From Christensenella sp. UBA3798 (GTDB lineage Bacteria > Bacillota > Clostridia > Christensenellales > CAG-1252), in contig DFEQ01000089.1 in assembly GCA_002368735.1 (NCBI GenBank), positions 18,181 through 33,561 of the forward strand: a stretch of 15,381 nucleotides of DNA, written 5' to 3'. The translations under genes were made by a program, and so were the position numbers. The notes beneath the pieces were generated by a model. The model was not told the origin of the DNA, did not search any database, and worked only from the letters and a program-made list of their open reading frames with translations. Of this stretch, positions 1-6,292 are shown piece after piece; positions within the stretch are counted from its first letter, which is position 1; each line of letters starts with the position of its first letter.

Positions 1-842
1 ACCTGATGGGCATCACCCACGTGATCCGCGGCAACGAGTATCTCTCCAGCACCCCCAAGTACAATCTGATATACGACGCCTTCGGCTGGGAGCGCCCGCA
101 GTATATGCATCTCCCGCCCATCATGCGCGACAAGGAGCATAAGCTCAGCAAGCGCCACGGCGACGCCAACTTTGACGACTTCGTGAAGAAAGGCTACCTC
201 CCCAAGGCGATCGTGAACTACATCGCGCTTCTCGGTTGGAGCCCCAAGAACAACGAGGAAATGCTCTCGATGGACGACCTCATCCGCCTCTTCTCGGTGG
301 ATGGGCTGTGCATTTCCCCCGCCATCTTTGACGAAGCAAAGCTGCGCTGGCTGAATGCGAGCTATATCAAGAATATGTCTGTGCCCGAGTTTATCGAGGC
401 GGCGCGTCCCTTCCTCGACGCCTCCAAGGTGGGAGGCAAGTACGACTACCGCTTGCTCGCACCTCTCCTGATCCCCCGCGTGGAGATCCTCTCGGATATC
501 CCCTCTCTCGTAAACTTCCTCGAGGAATTCGGCGAGTACGACGTCAACCTCTACAACCATCAAAAGATGAAGACCGACGCCACCGTCGCGCAGACCGCCC
601 TCAAAGCGGCGCTCCCTGCGATCGAAGCGATGGAGGGCTGGGATATGACCGTCCTGCACGATCTCCTCGTCGCTGCGGCAGAAGGCGCAGGGCTCAAGAA
701 AGGGCAGATGCTGTGGTCCTTCCGCATCGCCATCACCGGGCAGGCAAGCACCCCCGGCGGCGCCACCGAGATGGCTGCGCTACTCGGCAGGGAGGAGACC
801 CTCCGCAGGTTAAAGTTCTCGATAGACCTTCTCTCCAAGTAA
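1..842 (+). CDS. gltX: Glutamyl-tRNA synthetase, C-terminal part (5' end cut off by the window)
   Basis: Charges tRNA-Glu with glutamate in the cytoplasm (class I aminoacyl-tRNA synthetase). The reading frame is open to the window edge, so the ATG at 6 is an internal methionine and about the first 200 residues are missing. Visible residues start in the catalytic core with GITHVIRGNEYLSSTPK, a hallmark of GluRS, followed by the KMSKS-type ATP-binding loop as KLSKRHGD at 141-164. The remaining 220 residues fit the stem-contact and all-helical anticodon-binding domains. It ends in LLSK with TAA and is followed by an intrinsic terminator at 862-901. Discrimination between GluRS and a non-discriminating GluRS that also charges tRNA-Gln cannot be made from this part. 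Identification is secure. Confidence 0.96.
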   Translation, partial: LMGITHVIRGNEYLSSTPKYNLIYDAFGWERPQYMHLPPIMRDKEHKLSKRHGDANFDDFVKKGYLPKAIVNYIALLGWSPKNNEEMLSMDDLIRLFSVDGLCISPAIFDEAKLRWLNASYIKNMSVPEFIEAARPFLDASKVGGKYDYRLLAPLLIPRVEILSDIPSLVNFLEEFGEYDVNLYNHQKMKTDATVAQTALKAALPAIEAMEGWDMTVLHDLLVAAAEGAGLKKGQMLWSFRIAITGQASTPGGATEMAALLGREETLRRLKFSIDLLSK

Positions 843-861
843 AAAAAGAAGCAGTGTTTAT

Positions 862-901
862 AAAAAAACGAGCGCAAATTCGATTATGCGTTCGTTTTTT
901 T
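862..901 (+). terminator. Intrinsic terminator after gltX, probably bidirectional
   Basis: A 15-nt left arm (862-876) and a 15-nt right arm (887-901) pair over their full length with one G-U, around a 10-nt loop. The arms begin with seven A and end with seven T, so the hairpin has a U-tract in both directions. It can therefore also end the minus-strand gene that stops at 922. Confidence 0.88.
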
Positions 902-921
902 ATGCTTGTCTTATAGAATAC

Positions 922-1221
922 TCAGCGAATAAATGCGCTTACAACGGAAATAGCGACGCGTAAAATGAACGAAGCGATCAACCAACCTTTTAAGGATTCC
1001 ATTTGATGCGGAAACTTCTTTTTTTGCGCACAGTATATGATCAGCCCGATCAAGAAAAAGATAAACCCAAATATGTTTAAGGCGAGCATCGGTTCGTCAG
1101 GTTGTTTCTTTTTCTCCTTCTTTCCGCTCTTTTCTCCCGTCGGCGTAGACGCCTCGATCGTGAGGTTTTCTTCTAATTCCTTTTCCGTTTGATAATCAGT
1201 GGTTTTTTCTTCTATATTCAT
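922..1221 (-). CDS. Small two-helix membrane protein, function unknown
   Basis: I do not recognise this 99-residue protein. Residues 1-44 are hydrophilic, with an acidic stretch and then a basic run (KSGKKEKKKQ). A first membrane segment lies at about 46-64 (LNIFGFIFFLIGLIIYC), a short basic link with KKKF follows, and a second membrane segment lies at about 79-97. The start is fixed by AAAAGGAGAGG, 4 nt before the ATG (complement of 1226-1236). A strong promoter sits at 1286-1258. It is divergent from the XRE regulator at 1330, and the operator-like palindromes between them overlap its promoter, so it is the likely target of that regulator. AT-rich compared with the flanking metabolic genes, which suggests a mobile or recently gained two-gene cassette. 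Could be an immunity, stress or envelope protein; nothing in the sequence decides. Confidence 0.78.
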   Translation of the reverse strand: MNIEEKTTDYQTEKELEENLTIEASTPTGEKSGKKEKKKQPDEPMLALNIFGFIFFLIGLIIYCAQKKKFPHQMESLKGWLIASFILRVAISVVSAFIR

Positions 1222-1257
1222 ACGACCTCTCCTTTTGATCCCGTCGGGATCGCATAC

Positions 1258-1286
1258 ATTATAACCTATTACAGGTTAAAAATCAA
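1258..1286 (-). promoter_or_regulatory. Promoter of the small membrane protein gene
   Basis: Read on the minus strand: -35 TTGATT (1286-1281), 17-bp spacer, perfect -10 TATAAT (1263-1258). The spacer holds most of the first operator palindrome, so a bound repressor would block polymerase. Confidence 0.75.
1262..1278. promoter_or_regulatory. Operator-like palindrome 1
   Basis: TAACCTATTACAGGTTA: 6-bp arms TAACCT/AGGTTA around a 5-bp centre. Same 17-bp layout as the second palindrome at 1287. Lies between the -35 and -10 of the minus-strand promoter. Probable binding site for the XRE protein encoded next door; binding itself is inferred. Confidence 0.65.
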
Positions 1287-1303
1287 TAATCTGATTCAGA
1301 TTA
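1287..1303. promoter_or_regulatory. Operator-like palindrome 2
   Basis: TAATCTGATTCAGATTA is a palindrome except for its central base. It matches palindrome 1 in length and at most positions (TAAyCTrwTwCAGrTTA in common). Centres are 25 bp apart. It lies just upstream of the minus-strand -35 and close to the start of the XRE gene, where it could serve autoregulation. Confidence 0.68.
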
Positions 1304-1329
1304 AATAATATTGAGATGAGGTTGATAAA

Positions 1330-1551
1330 ATGTACAAGCGAATTAGAGAATTACGGGAAGACAGAGACTATAATCAAACGAGGATCGCTCAAATGCTGGA
1401 TATGTCTCAAACGGGCTATTCAAAATACGAGACGGGCGAAAACGACATTCCCACTGCGGTACTTATAAAACTTGCTCGTTTTTACAATACGAGTATAGAT
1501 TATATTTTGGGCGAAACAGATCAGCTAACGAGATATCCTCGATCGAAATGA
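1330..1551 (+). CDS. XRE-family (Cro/CI-like) helix-turn-helix repressor
   Basis: A 73-residue, single-domain DNA-binding protein. The HTH_3 fold is clear: IRELREDRDYNQTRIAQMLDMSQTGYSKYETGENDIPTAVLIKLARFYNTSIDYILG, with the recognition helix around residues 25-36 and the usual closing DYILGETD. There is no sensor or dimerisation domain beyond the HTH, so it probably dimerises through the fold itself. The ribosome binding site is TGAGGT, 7 nt before the ATG. It is divergent from the membrane protein at 922-1221, with two matching palindromes in the 108-bp gap, the classical layout of a self-regulating repressor that also controls its neighbour. Proteins of this size and type are common in phages, mobile elements and small regulatory cassettes. 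Role of the regulon unknown. Confidence 0.9.
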   Translation: MYKRIRELREDRDYNQTRIAQMLDMSQTGYSKYETGENDIPTAVLIKLARFYNTSIDYILGETDQLTRYPRSK

Positions 1552-1558
1552 TCGTTTT
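1540..1558 (+). terminator. Weak terminator overlapping the XRE stop codon
   Basis: CGATC, a 5-nt loop, GATCG, then TTTT. The stem includes the stop codon. Only five base pairs, so this is a tentative call. Confidence 0.35.
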
Positions 1559-1636
1559 CTATATTTTGAAAGAGAATTCGAAAAAGGTTTAAGGTAAAAG
1601 CGCTTCGATTACTTATCCATATCATACAAATAATGC

Positions 1637-1764
1637 AAAAGACGGTGGAGAATGGCGCTTAGGCAAACGCTCCGCAAGTGAGAGGATAGGAGCGTACTTT
1701 TCGTACGTGACTATTCACGAGCGCAGCGGTAGAGTAGGATAAGTGCCGTTATCTACCGTCTTTT
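1637..1764 (-). repeat. 3'-end-associated inverted-repeat element, copy 1 (at the end of metH)
   Basis: An AAAAGACGGT arm (1637-1646) pairs perfectly with ACCGTCTTTT (1755-1764); the element proper is 1641-1760. Inside is the core GAGCGTAC-TTTTC-GTACGTGA (about 1691-1709). The right terminus, read on the minus strand, is GACGGTAGATAACGGCAC, and it encodes the last residues DGR and the TAA stop of metH. The left terminus GACGGTGGAGAATGGCGC matches the left termini of the elements at 10034 and 12013. Because the gene-distal arm is followed by TTTT on the minus strand, the whole element could also work as a long-loop terminator for metH. The rest of 1552-1640 shows nothing I can name. Confidence 0.72.
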
Positions 1765-4037
1765 TGTATGACTTTTTCGGCAATTTTCACCGTCGCCCTT
1801 GCATCCTTGCCGTAGTAGTCCGCACCCACGGTACGCGCATACTCTTCGGTCAGGACGGCGCCGCCGACGGCGACCTTGGCGGTAGAGCCTGCCTCCCGCA
1901 GGGCGTCTATCGTTGACTGCATCGAGGGGACGGTGGTCGTCATCAGGGCGGAGAGCCCGATGAGGGGTGCGTGCGTCCTTTGCCAGGCTTCCACCACGGC
2001 GCTCTCGGGTACGTCCTTGCCGAGGTCCAAAACCTTGTAGCCGTAACTGCGCAGCAGCATTTTGACGATATTTTTGCCGATGTCGTGGATATCGCCCTTG
2101 ACGGTGGCGAGGATCACGTCGGGAGCTTTGTCCTCGTCGGCGTCCCCCGTTTTCATCACGTCCATCCCCTTCTTTACCACTTCGGCGGCAGCGATGAGGC
2201 GGGGGAGAAAGACCTCGCCCTTCTCGAACTTCGCGCCTATCTCGTCGAGGGCGGGGATAAATTCCTCGTTGATGACTTCCAAGGGGGAGCGCGTCTTCAA
2301 GGCTTCCTTGACGGCGTCTTCTATGCCGCTCGCCGAGCCGCAGAGCACCATGCCGCGGATGCCCACGGCGCCCTCCTTGTCAAAGGTGAAATATTCGTCG
2401 GTCTCGAGGGTCAACAGTTTGCCGCCGAGCACCTCGGCGTATTCCGCGACGAGGGGGTTCAGAATGGGGGCGGAGAGCCCCGCTTGCAGGCATTCGGAGA
2501 GGAATGCGGCGTTTATCTTTAAGCGGTCGGGCATACCGAAACTCACGTTGCTGACGCCGAGCACGGTGGCGACGCCCAGCTTTTCGGTGACTTCTTTGAC
2601 GGCGAGGGCGGTCTCGGTCGCCTGCGAACTGTCCGTCGCGATGGTCAGTACCAAGCAGTCGATGACGATATCGCTCTTCTTGATGCCGCGGGCGGTCAGC
2701 TCTTTGACGAGCGCCTCCGCATAGGCGAAGCGCTCCTCGTGCGTCCTCGGCATCGTGTCGCCGAGGCACAGCCCGATGAGGGTCGCGCCGTACTTTTTCG
2801 CGATGGGCACGATGGCGTCGAGGCTCGACTTTTTCATATTGACGGAGTTGATGATGGGCTTGCCGCTGTACAGCCGACAGGCGCGCTCCAGAGCGACGGG
2901 GTCGGAGCAGTCGAGTTGCAGGGGAAGGGTGACGGTCGCGGATACTTCCTTCATCACTTTGACGAGGGTCGCCGCTTCGTCTATCTCGGGGAGTCCCACG
3001 TTGAGGTCGAGGATGTCCGCGCCCGCCTTTTCCTGGTCGATGGCTTCGTGCAGGAGGTAGTCCATATCTCCCTCGATGAGGGCGGCTTTGAGCTTCTTTT
3101 TGCCGGTGGGATTGAGCCTCTCGCCGATTACCTTGACGTTTTCTCCGAGGAAGACGGTCCTCGTCGCCGAGGTCGCCGCGGTGTAAGGTTTGACCACGCG
3201 CTTTAGGGGCTTTGTCCCTTGGAGGGCGGCTCTCATGGCGCGGATATGCTCGGGCGTCGTGCCGCAGCAACCGCCGAGGATGGTGGCGCCGATATGGGAT
3301 ATCTCCACCATCGCGGTCGCAAAGATGTCGGGGGTATCCTCATACACGGTCATCCCCTCTTTGATCTTGGGAAGTCCGGCGTTGGGCTGGACTAAGACAG
3401 GGCAGGTCGCGTATTTTGCGATATCGCGGATCACGGGGAGCATATCCTTCGCGCCGAGCGAGCAGTTGACCCCCACGGCGTCCGCGCCGAGCGAGCACAA
3501 GGTGACCGTTGCGGTGACGGGGTCGGTGCCGAGGAAGGTCCTGCCGTCCTCGGTGTACGTCATGGTGACGTAGACGGGGAGGGAGGTATTCTCCTTGGCA
3601 GCGAGCAGGGCGCACTTGGCTTCGAGTAGGTCGCTCATCGTCTCGATGAGGATGATGTCCGCGCCCGCCCGTTCGCCCGTTTTCATAATAAAGGCGTAGT
3701 TTTGGTAAGCTTCGTCAAAGGTGAGGGTGCCGTTGGGCTCGAGAAGAGCGCCGTGCGAGCTGACGTCAAGGGCGACCTTCTTCGCGCCCGAGGATTTGGC
3801 TATCTCCACGCCGCGCGTGATGATGCGTTCCACGTCCAGCCCCTTCATCTTATAGGGGTTGGCGCCGAAGGTATTGGCGGTCACTACGTCCGCGCCCGCT
3901 TCCACGTAAGCTTTATGAATGGATAATACGACGTCGGGATGCGTCAGATTGTATGTTTCGGGGAAGGCGCCCGCTTTGAGCCCGCGCGCCTGGAGCATCG
4001 TGCCCATCCCTCCGTCGAAAAAGAGAAACTCATTCAT
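1749..4037 (-). CDS. metH: Cobalamin-dependent methionine synthase, short form lacking the activation domain
   Basis: Transfers the methyl group of 5-methyl-tetrahydrofolate to homocysteine through cob(I)alamin. Domains in order over 762 residues: homocysteine/zinc domain 1-280, with zinc cysteines visible in GVNCSLG (Cys192) and GGCCGTTPEH (Cys257, Cys258); pterin-binding domain about 300-560, opening with VIGERLNPTGKK and with DILDLNVG and LQLDCSD; four-helix cap about 585-630; B12-binding domain about 638-762 with DIHDIGKNIV (His651 as lower cobalt ligand). The E. coli protein has about 1227 residues; here the C-terminal AdoMet-binding reactivation domain is missing and is supplied by the gene upstream at 4042-4632. 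This split is known from Thermotoga and some clostridia. The start has GAGGTG 7 nt upstream, inside the end of the previous gene, with a 4-nt gap: a coupled operon. The stop lies inside the repeat element at 1637-1764. Confidence 0.95.
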   Translation of the reverse strand: MNEFLFFDGGMGTMLQARGLKAGAFPETYNLTHPDVVLSIHKAYVEAGADVVTANTFGANPYKMKGLDVERIITRGVEIAKSSGAKKVALDVSSHGALLEPNGTLTFDEAYQNYAFIMKTGERAGADIILIETMSDLLEAKCALLAAKENTSLPVYVTMTYTEDGRTFLGTDPVTATVTLCSLGADAVGVNCSLGAKDMLPVIRDIAKYATCPVLVQPNAGLPKIKEGMTVYEDTPDIFATAMVEISHIGATILGGCCGTTPEHIRAMRAALQGTKPLKRVVKPYTAATSATRTVFLGENVKVIGERLNPTGKKKLKAALIEGDMDYLLHEAIDQEKAGADILDLNVGLPEIDEAATLVKVMKEVSATVTLPLQLDCSDPVALERACRLYSGKPIINSVNMKKSSLDAIVPIAKKYGATLIGLCLGDTMPRTHEERFAYAEALVKELTARGIKKSDIVIDCLVLTIATDSSQATETALAVKEVTEKLGVATVLGVSNVSFGMPDRLKINAAFLSECLQAGLSAPILNPLVAEYAEVLGGKLLTLETDEYFTFDKEGAVGIRGMVLCGSASGIEDAVKEALKTRSPLEVINEEFIPALDEIGAKFEKGEVFLPRLIAAAEVVKKGMDVMKTGDADEDKAPDVILATVKGDIHDIGKNIVKMLLRSYGYKVLDLGKDVPESAVVEAWQRTHAPLIGLSALMTTTVPSMQSTIDALREAGSTAKVAVGGAVLTEEYARTVGADYYGKDARATVKIAEKVIQKDGR

Positions 4038-4041
4038 TTTT

Positions 4042-4632
4042 TCACACCTCTTTCACGGGCAGGCAGGCGTTAACGCCTACGATGCTCTTCATGGGTTGCA
4101 ATAGGCCGCTATCCAATACGACGAGCCCGATCTTCTTTGTCGCGTCAAGCGTCGATACGATCATGCGGTTGGCTTCGAGAGGGAGGTCGCCGTAGCCGGG
4201 GCAGAAGCGGAAATTGGTCTTAAACCCCTCCGCCTCCTTTTCGTCGCGCGTTTTTCGTAATAGTTCGTCCGCCTTTCTCTCGGCATAGGCGCTGCCGATG
4301 GCGTTTAGGGCGACCGATTCGGAGGGGTGGGTCAGGGAGAGTTCCCGCACCCTTTTATCAAAGGCGATGCCGAGGGTAAAGGCGCTGAAGATGCCTTCCG
4401 TCGCCCCCGCGAAGTGATGACGGATGCTCTCCCCTTCGAGGCGCACTTCCGTGCCTGCGAAGATGAGTTCGGGGAAGAAGTCCTCCAAGGGATAACAAGC
4501 GGCGATAAAGCGCGGCAAAAAGACGTCCGAGTGCTTCTCGTACACCTTCTTTAGCGCCGTGCGCGCCTCTTCGTCGTCCTTTTTCGCACCGAGGTACGAT
4601 AGGGCGTCTTTGATAACGATATCGTCAAGCAT
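4042..4632 (-). CDS. Stand-alone MetH reactivation (activation-domain) protein
   Basis: A 196-residue protein corresponding to the C-terminal activation domain of full-length MetH, which binds S-adenosylmethionine and remethylates the cofactor after it oxidises to cob(II)alamin. The key signature is RFCPGYGD at residues 142-149, the counterpart of the R-x-x-P-G-Y AdoMet-binding motif. The N-terminal part (residues 1-130) is helical, as in this family, and the C-terminal SGLLQPMKSIVGVNAC resembles the family's conserved MxPxxSVSG region in altered form. It lies between metF and the short metH: it overlaps the end of metF by 8 nt (4625-4632) and ends 4 nt before metH, so all three are made together. 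Thermotoga has the same two-protein arrangement (TM0268/TM0269). The electron donor for reactivation is not visible here. Confidence 0.86.
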   Translation of the reverse strand: MLDDIVIKDALSYLGAKKDDEEARTALKKVYEKHSDVFLPRFIAACYPLEDFFPELIFAGTEVRLEGESIRHHFAGATEGIFSAFTLGIAFDKRVRELSLTHPSESVALNAIGSAYAERKADELLRKTRDEKEAEGFKTNFRFCPGYGDLPLEANRMIVSTLDATKKIGLVVLDSGLLQPMKSIVGVNACLPVKEV

Positions 4633-5494
4633 TTTTCAAATAACCCATGGATAAAAGTCTATCTACGAGCCCTGCGGCGGCTTCGGGTCTGTTCATCGTG
4701 TAGAAATGGATGTCGTCCGCGCCCGCGTCGTACAGCTCCGCTACCTGCTTGGCGGCGTAGTCCAAGCCCGCCTGCAATAATCCCTCCTTGTCCTCCTCGT
4801 AGCGGTTGAGGATGCGGATGATCTCGCCGGGGAGGGAGACGGCGCACATATAGATCATGCGGTTGACCTGCGCCTTGCTCATGATGGGCATGATGCCCGC
4901 CGAGATGGGGGAGGTGATGCCCGCCTTCGCCGCGCCGCGGAAAAACTCAAAGAAGCGGCGGTTGTCAAAGCAGAGCTGTGAAACGAAGAGGGAGGCGCCG
5001 AGGTCCTCCTTCATCTTCATATACTTAAGGTCCTCGTCAAGGGAGGGGGAAGAGGGATGTCCCTCGGGATAGCAACTAGCGCCCACCGAAAAGCCGCGCT
5101 CGACGAGGGCGGGGATGATGTCCGTCGCGTGCGTGTAGCCATGCGCGTCCACCCCTTCGATCTTGTCGCCGCGGAGGGCAAGGACGTTTTCGATCCCGCG
5201 GGAAGCGAAGGAATCGATGGTAGCCTCCACCTCCTCCTTGGTGCTGTTGATGACGGTGATGTGGCAGGCGGAGGGGATGTGGTTCTCCTCCTGCGCTATG
5301 ACGGCGATCTCCTCGGTCAGGCGGTTGTTCTTGGAGCCGCCCGCGGAGTATGTCACGCTGATATAAGCGGGTTTAAAACGAGAAAGAGAGGAGAGTAGCC
5401 CTCGCACTTCATCCGCATTGAAGTCGCCCTTGGGCGGGAATATTTCAAAGGAAAGCGTGCCTTTCCCCTTGCCGACAGCGTTGTCTATCTTCAT
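4625..5494 (-). CDS. metF: 5,10-methylenetetrahydrofolate reductase
   Basis: Reduces 5,10-methylene-THF to 5-methyl-THF, the methyl donor for the metH product two genes downstream. A 289-residue TIM-barrel flavoprotein of normal bacterial length. Motifs: SFEIFPPK (15-22, catalytic Glu17), LALRGDK (Asp110, the flavin-contacting Asp of LRGD), FVSQLCFDN (170-178), PISAGIMPI (196-204), and DDIHFYTMNRP near the end. I chose the ATG at 5494 rather than the longer frame from 5584: GGAGGT lies 7 nt upstream, SFEIFPPK then sits at the usual distance from the N-terminus, and the upstream extension runs through the promoter. No fused C-terminal regulatory domain. No methionine- or SAM-sensing riboswitch can fit in the roughly 27-nt leader, so any control must act at the promoter. 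Confidence 0.95.
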   Translation of the reverse strand: MKIDNAVGKGKGTLSFEIFPPKGDFNADEVRGLLSSLSRFKPAYISVTYSAGGSKNNRLTEEIAVIAQEENHIPSACHITVINSTKEEVEATIDSFASRGIENVLALRGDKIEGVDAHGYTHATDIIPALVERGFSVGASCYPEGHPSSPSLDEDLKYMKMKEDLGASLFVSQLCFDNRRFFEFFRGAAKAGITSPISAGIMPIMSKAQVNRMIYMCAVSLPGEIIRILNRYEEDKEGLLQAGLDYAAKQVAELYDAGADDIHFYTMNRPEAAAGLVDRLLSMGYLKNA

Positions 5495-5527
5495 AGCGGC
5501 TACCTCCGAAGCATAGTATACTCTTAA

Positions 5528-5557
5528 ATTATAGTCGTCCGCGCCCGCGAAAGTCAA
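5528..5557 (-). promoter_or_regulatory. Promoter of the metF-metH operon
   Basis: On the minus strand: -35 TTGACT (5557-5552), 18-bp spacer, -10 TATAAT (5533-5528). The predicted start is near 5521, which leaves a leader of about 27 nt before the metF ATG. A second -10-like TATACT (5520-5515) has no good -35. Confidence 0.82.
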
Positions 5558-5635
5558 TCCTTTGACCAAGGTTGAAAGGCGCAATGGTAAAGGTGGTAAT
5601 GCGTCTTAATGCAGAACTCGACGAGCAGCCACGCG

Positions 5636-5838
5636 GTGAATTGCCGCGGAAGCGGCGTGAATTGAGGCGTTCGCCTCGTGAATTGCGACCTGTGGTCGCG
5701 TGAATTGCAAAGCATAGCTTTGCGTTGTGGATAAAGAAGGTGAAGTTCGGCTCCGCCGAGTGAAGTTGACTTTGTCAGTGAAGTTTGCCTGCGGCAAGTG
5801 AAGTTGCGCGCTTTGCGCGCAGTTGTGGAATAATAAAA
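5636..5838. repeat. Array of eight short hairpins with constant GTGAATTG / GTGAAGTT spacers
   Basis: Constant 8-mers begin at 5636, 5657, 5678 and 5700 (GTGAATTG) and at 5740, 5760, 5778 and 5798 (GTGAAGTT). After each comes a different perfect hairpin: GCCGC-ggaa-GCGGC, GAGGCG-tt-CGCCTC, GCGACC-tgt-GGTCGC, GCAAAGC-ata-GCTTTGC, TCGGC-tcc-GCCGA, TGAC-ttt-GTCA, TTGCC-tgc-GGCAA, TGCGCGC-ttt-GCGCGCA. Each set of four is capped by a similar tail: GTTGTGGATAA (5724) and GTTGTGGAATAA (5822). The period is 18-22 nt. Stem sequences vary freely but pairing is kept, so structure rather than sequence is conserved. Not coding, and not CRISPR. Confidence 0.85.
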
Positions 5839-6222
5839 AAGCATTTTATTTGTCTTGTTACTGTACCAAAAGAACCCACTAAACCTTTCCCCCTTTATAG
5901 CCCTTGACCCGCGGAGCCGTGCTCCTCGTATCACTATGCTACGCAGTTATTGTCACGGTGCACCTTACCTAATTCCTATTTCCTCGCGATGCGAGCACCT
6001 TTTAAAAGCGTTTACGGGGGTACGGGGGGAATCGCAACCCCCCGCCTTCTTTTCGTTCTTTTCTTCAAAGAAAAGGACACTGCGCGTAGCGCTTTCTTGC
6101 AGGGCATCTTCCCAAGGCTATCAAGCGATGGCAGGCACAGTCTAAACCGTTGCGAGTTTCGTAAGAATGTTTGTATTTAATACTGTAACACGCTTCCTTT
6201 GGTTAAAGTGTCGGATAATATG
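5839..6222. other. Intergenic stretch with several hairpins, no gene seen
   Basis: About 380 bases without a credible gene. It contains CTCGC-gat-GCGAG (5982-5994), a 7-bp G:C hairpin CGGGGGG-aatcgcaa-CCCCCCG (6023-6044) preceded by another G-run (6016-6020), and CTTTTCTT-ca-AAGAAAAG (6058-6075). The dense run of structures at 6010-6080 looks like a dispersed repeat or an RNA motif rather than random DNA, but I cannot assign it. Confidence 0.5.
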
Positions 6223-6250
6223 TTGCAATGAGTAAAAAATATGTTATAAT
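6223..6250 (+). promoter_or_regulatory. Promoter of the acidic membrane protein / tmk unit
   Basis: -35 TTGCAA (6223-6228), 16-bp spacer, -10 TATAAT (6245-6250) with an extended TGT immediately before it. The start of transcription is expected near 6257, about 36 nt before the ATG at 6293. Confidence 0.75.
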
Positions 6251-6292
6251 AACTATACGGTCGCAAGGGATGCGCCGCAAAAAGGACTGTCT

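Noticed and set aside
1971..3573. Several long frames across metH on the other strand or in another frame
   Set aside because: metH matches its family from end to end; these frames are shadows due to high GC.
5495..5557. SAM riboswitch or T-box before metF
   Set aside because: The promoter lies at 5528-5557, which leaves a leader of about 27 nt, too short for either.
5636..5838. CRISPR array
   Set aside because: Repeats are only 8 bases and the spacers are 10-16-base palindromes; no leader or cas genes.
5554..5934. Minus-strand frames of 126 and 63 residues across the hairpin array
   Set aside because: The peptide is dictated by the hairpin array and starts upstream of nothing resembling a ribosome site.
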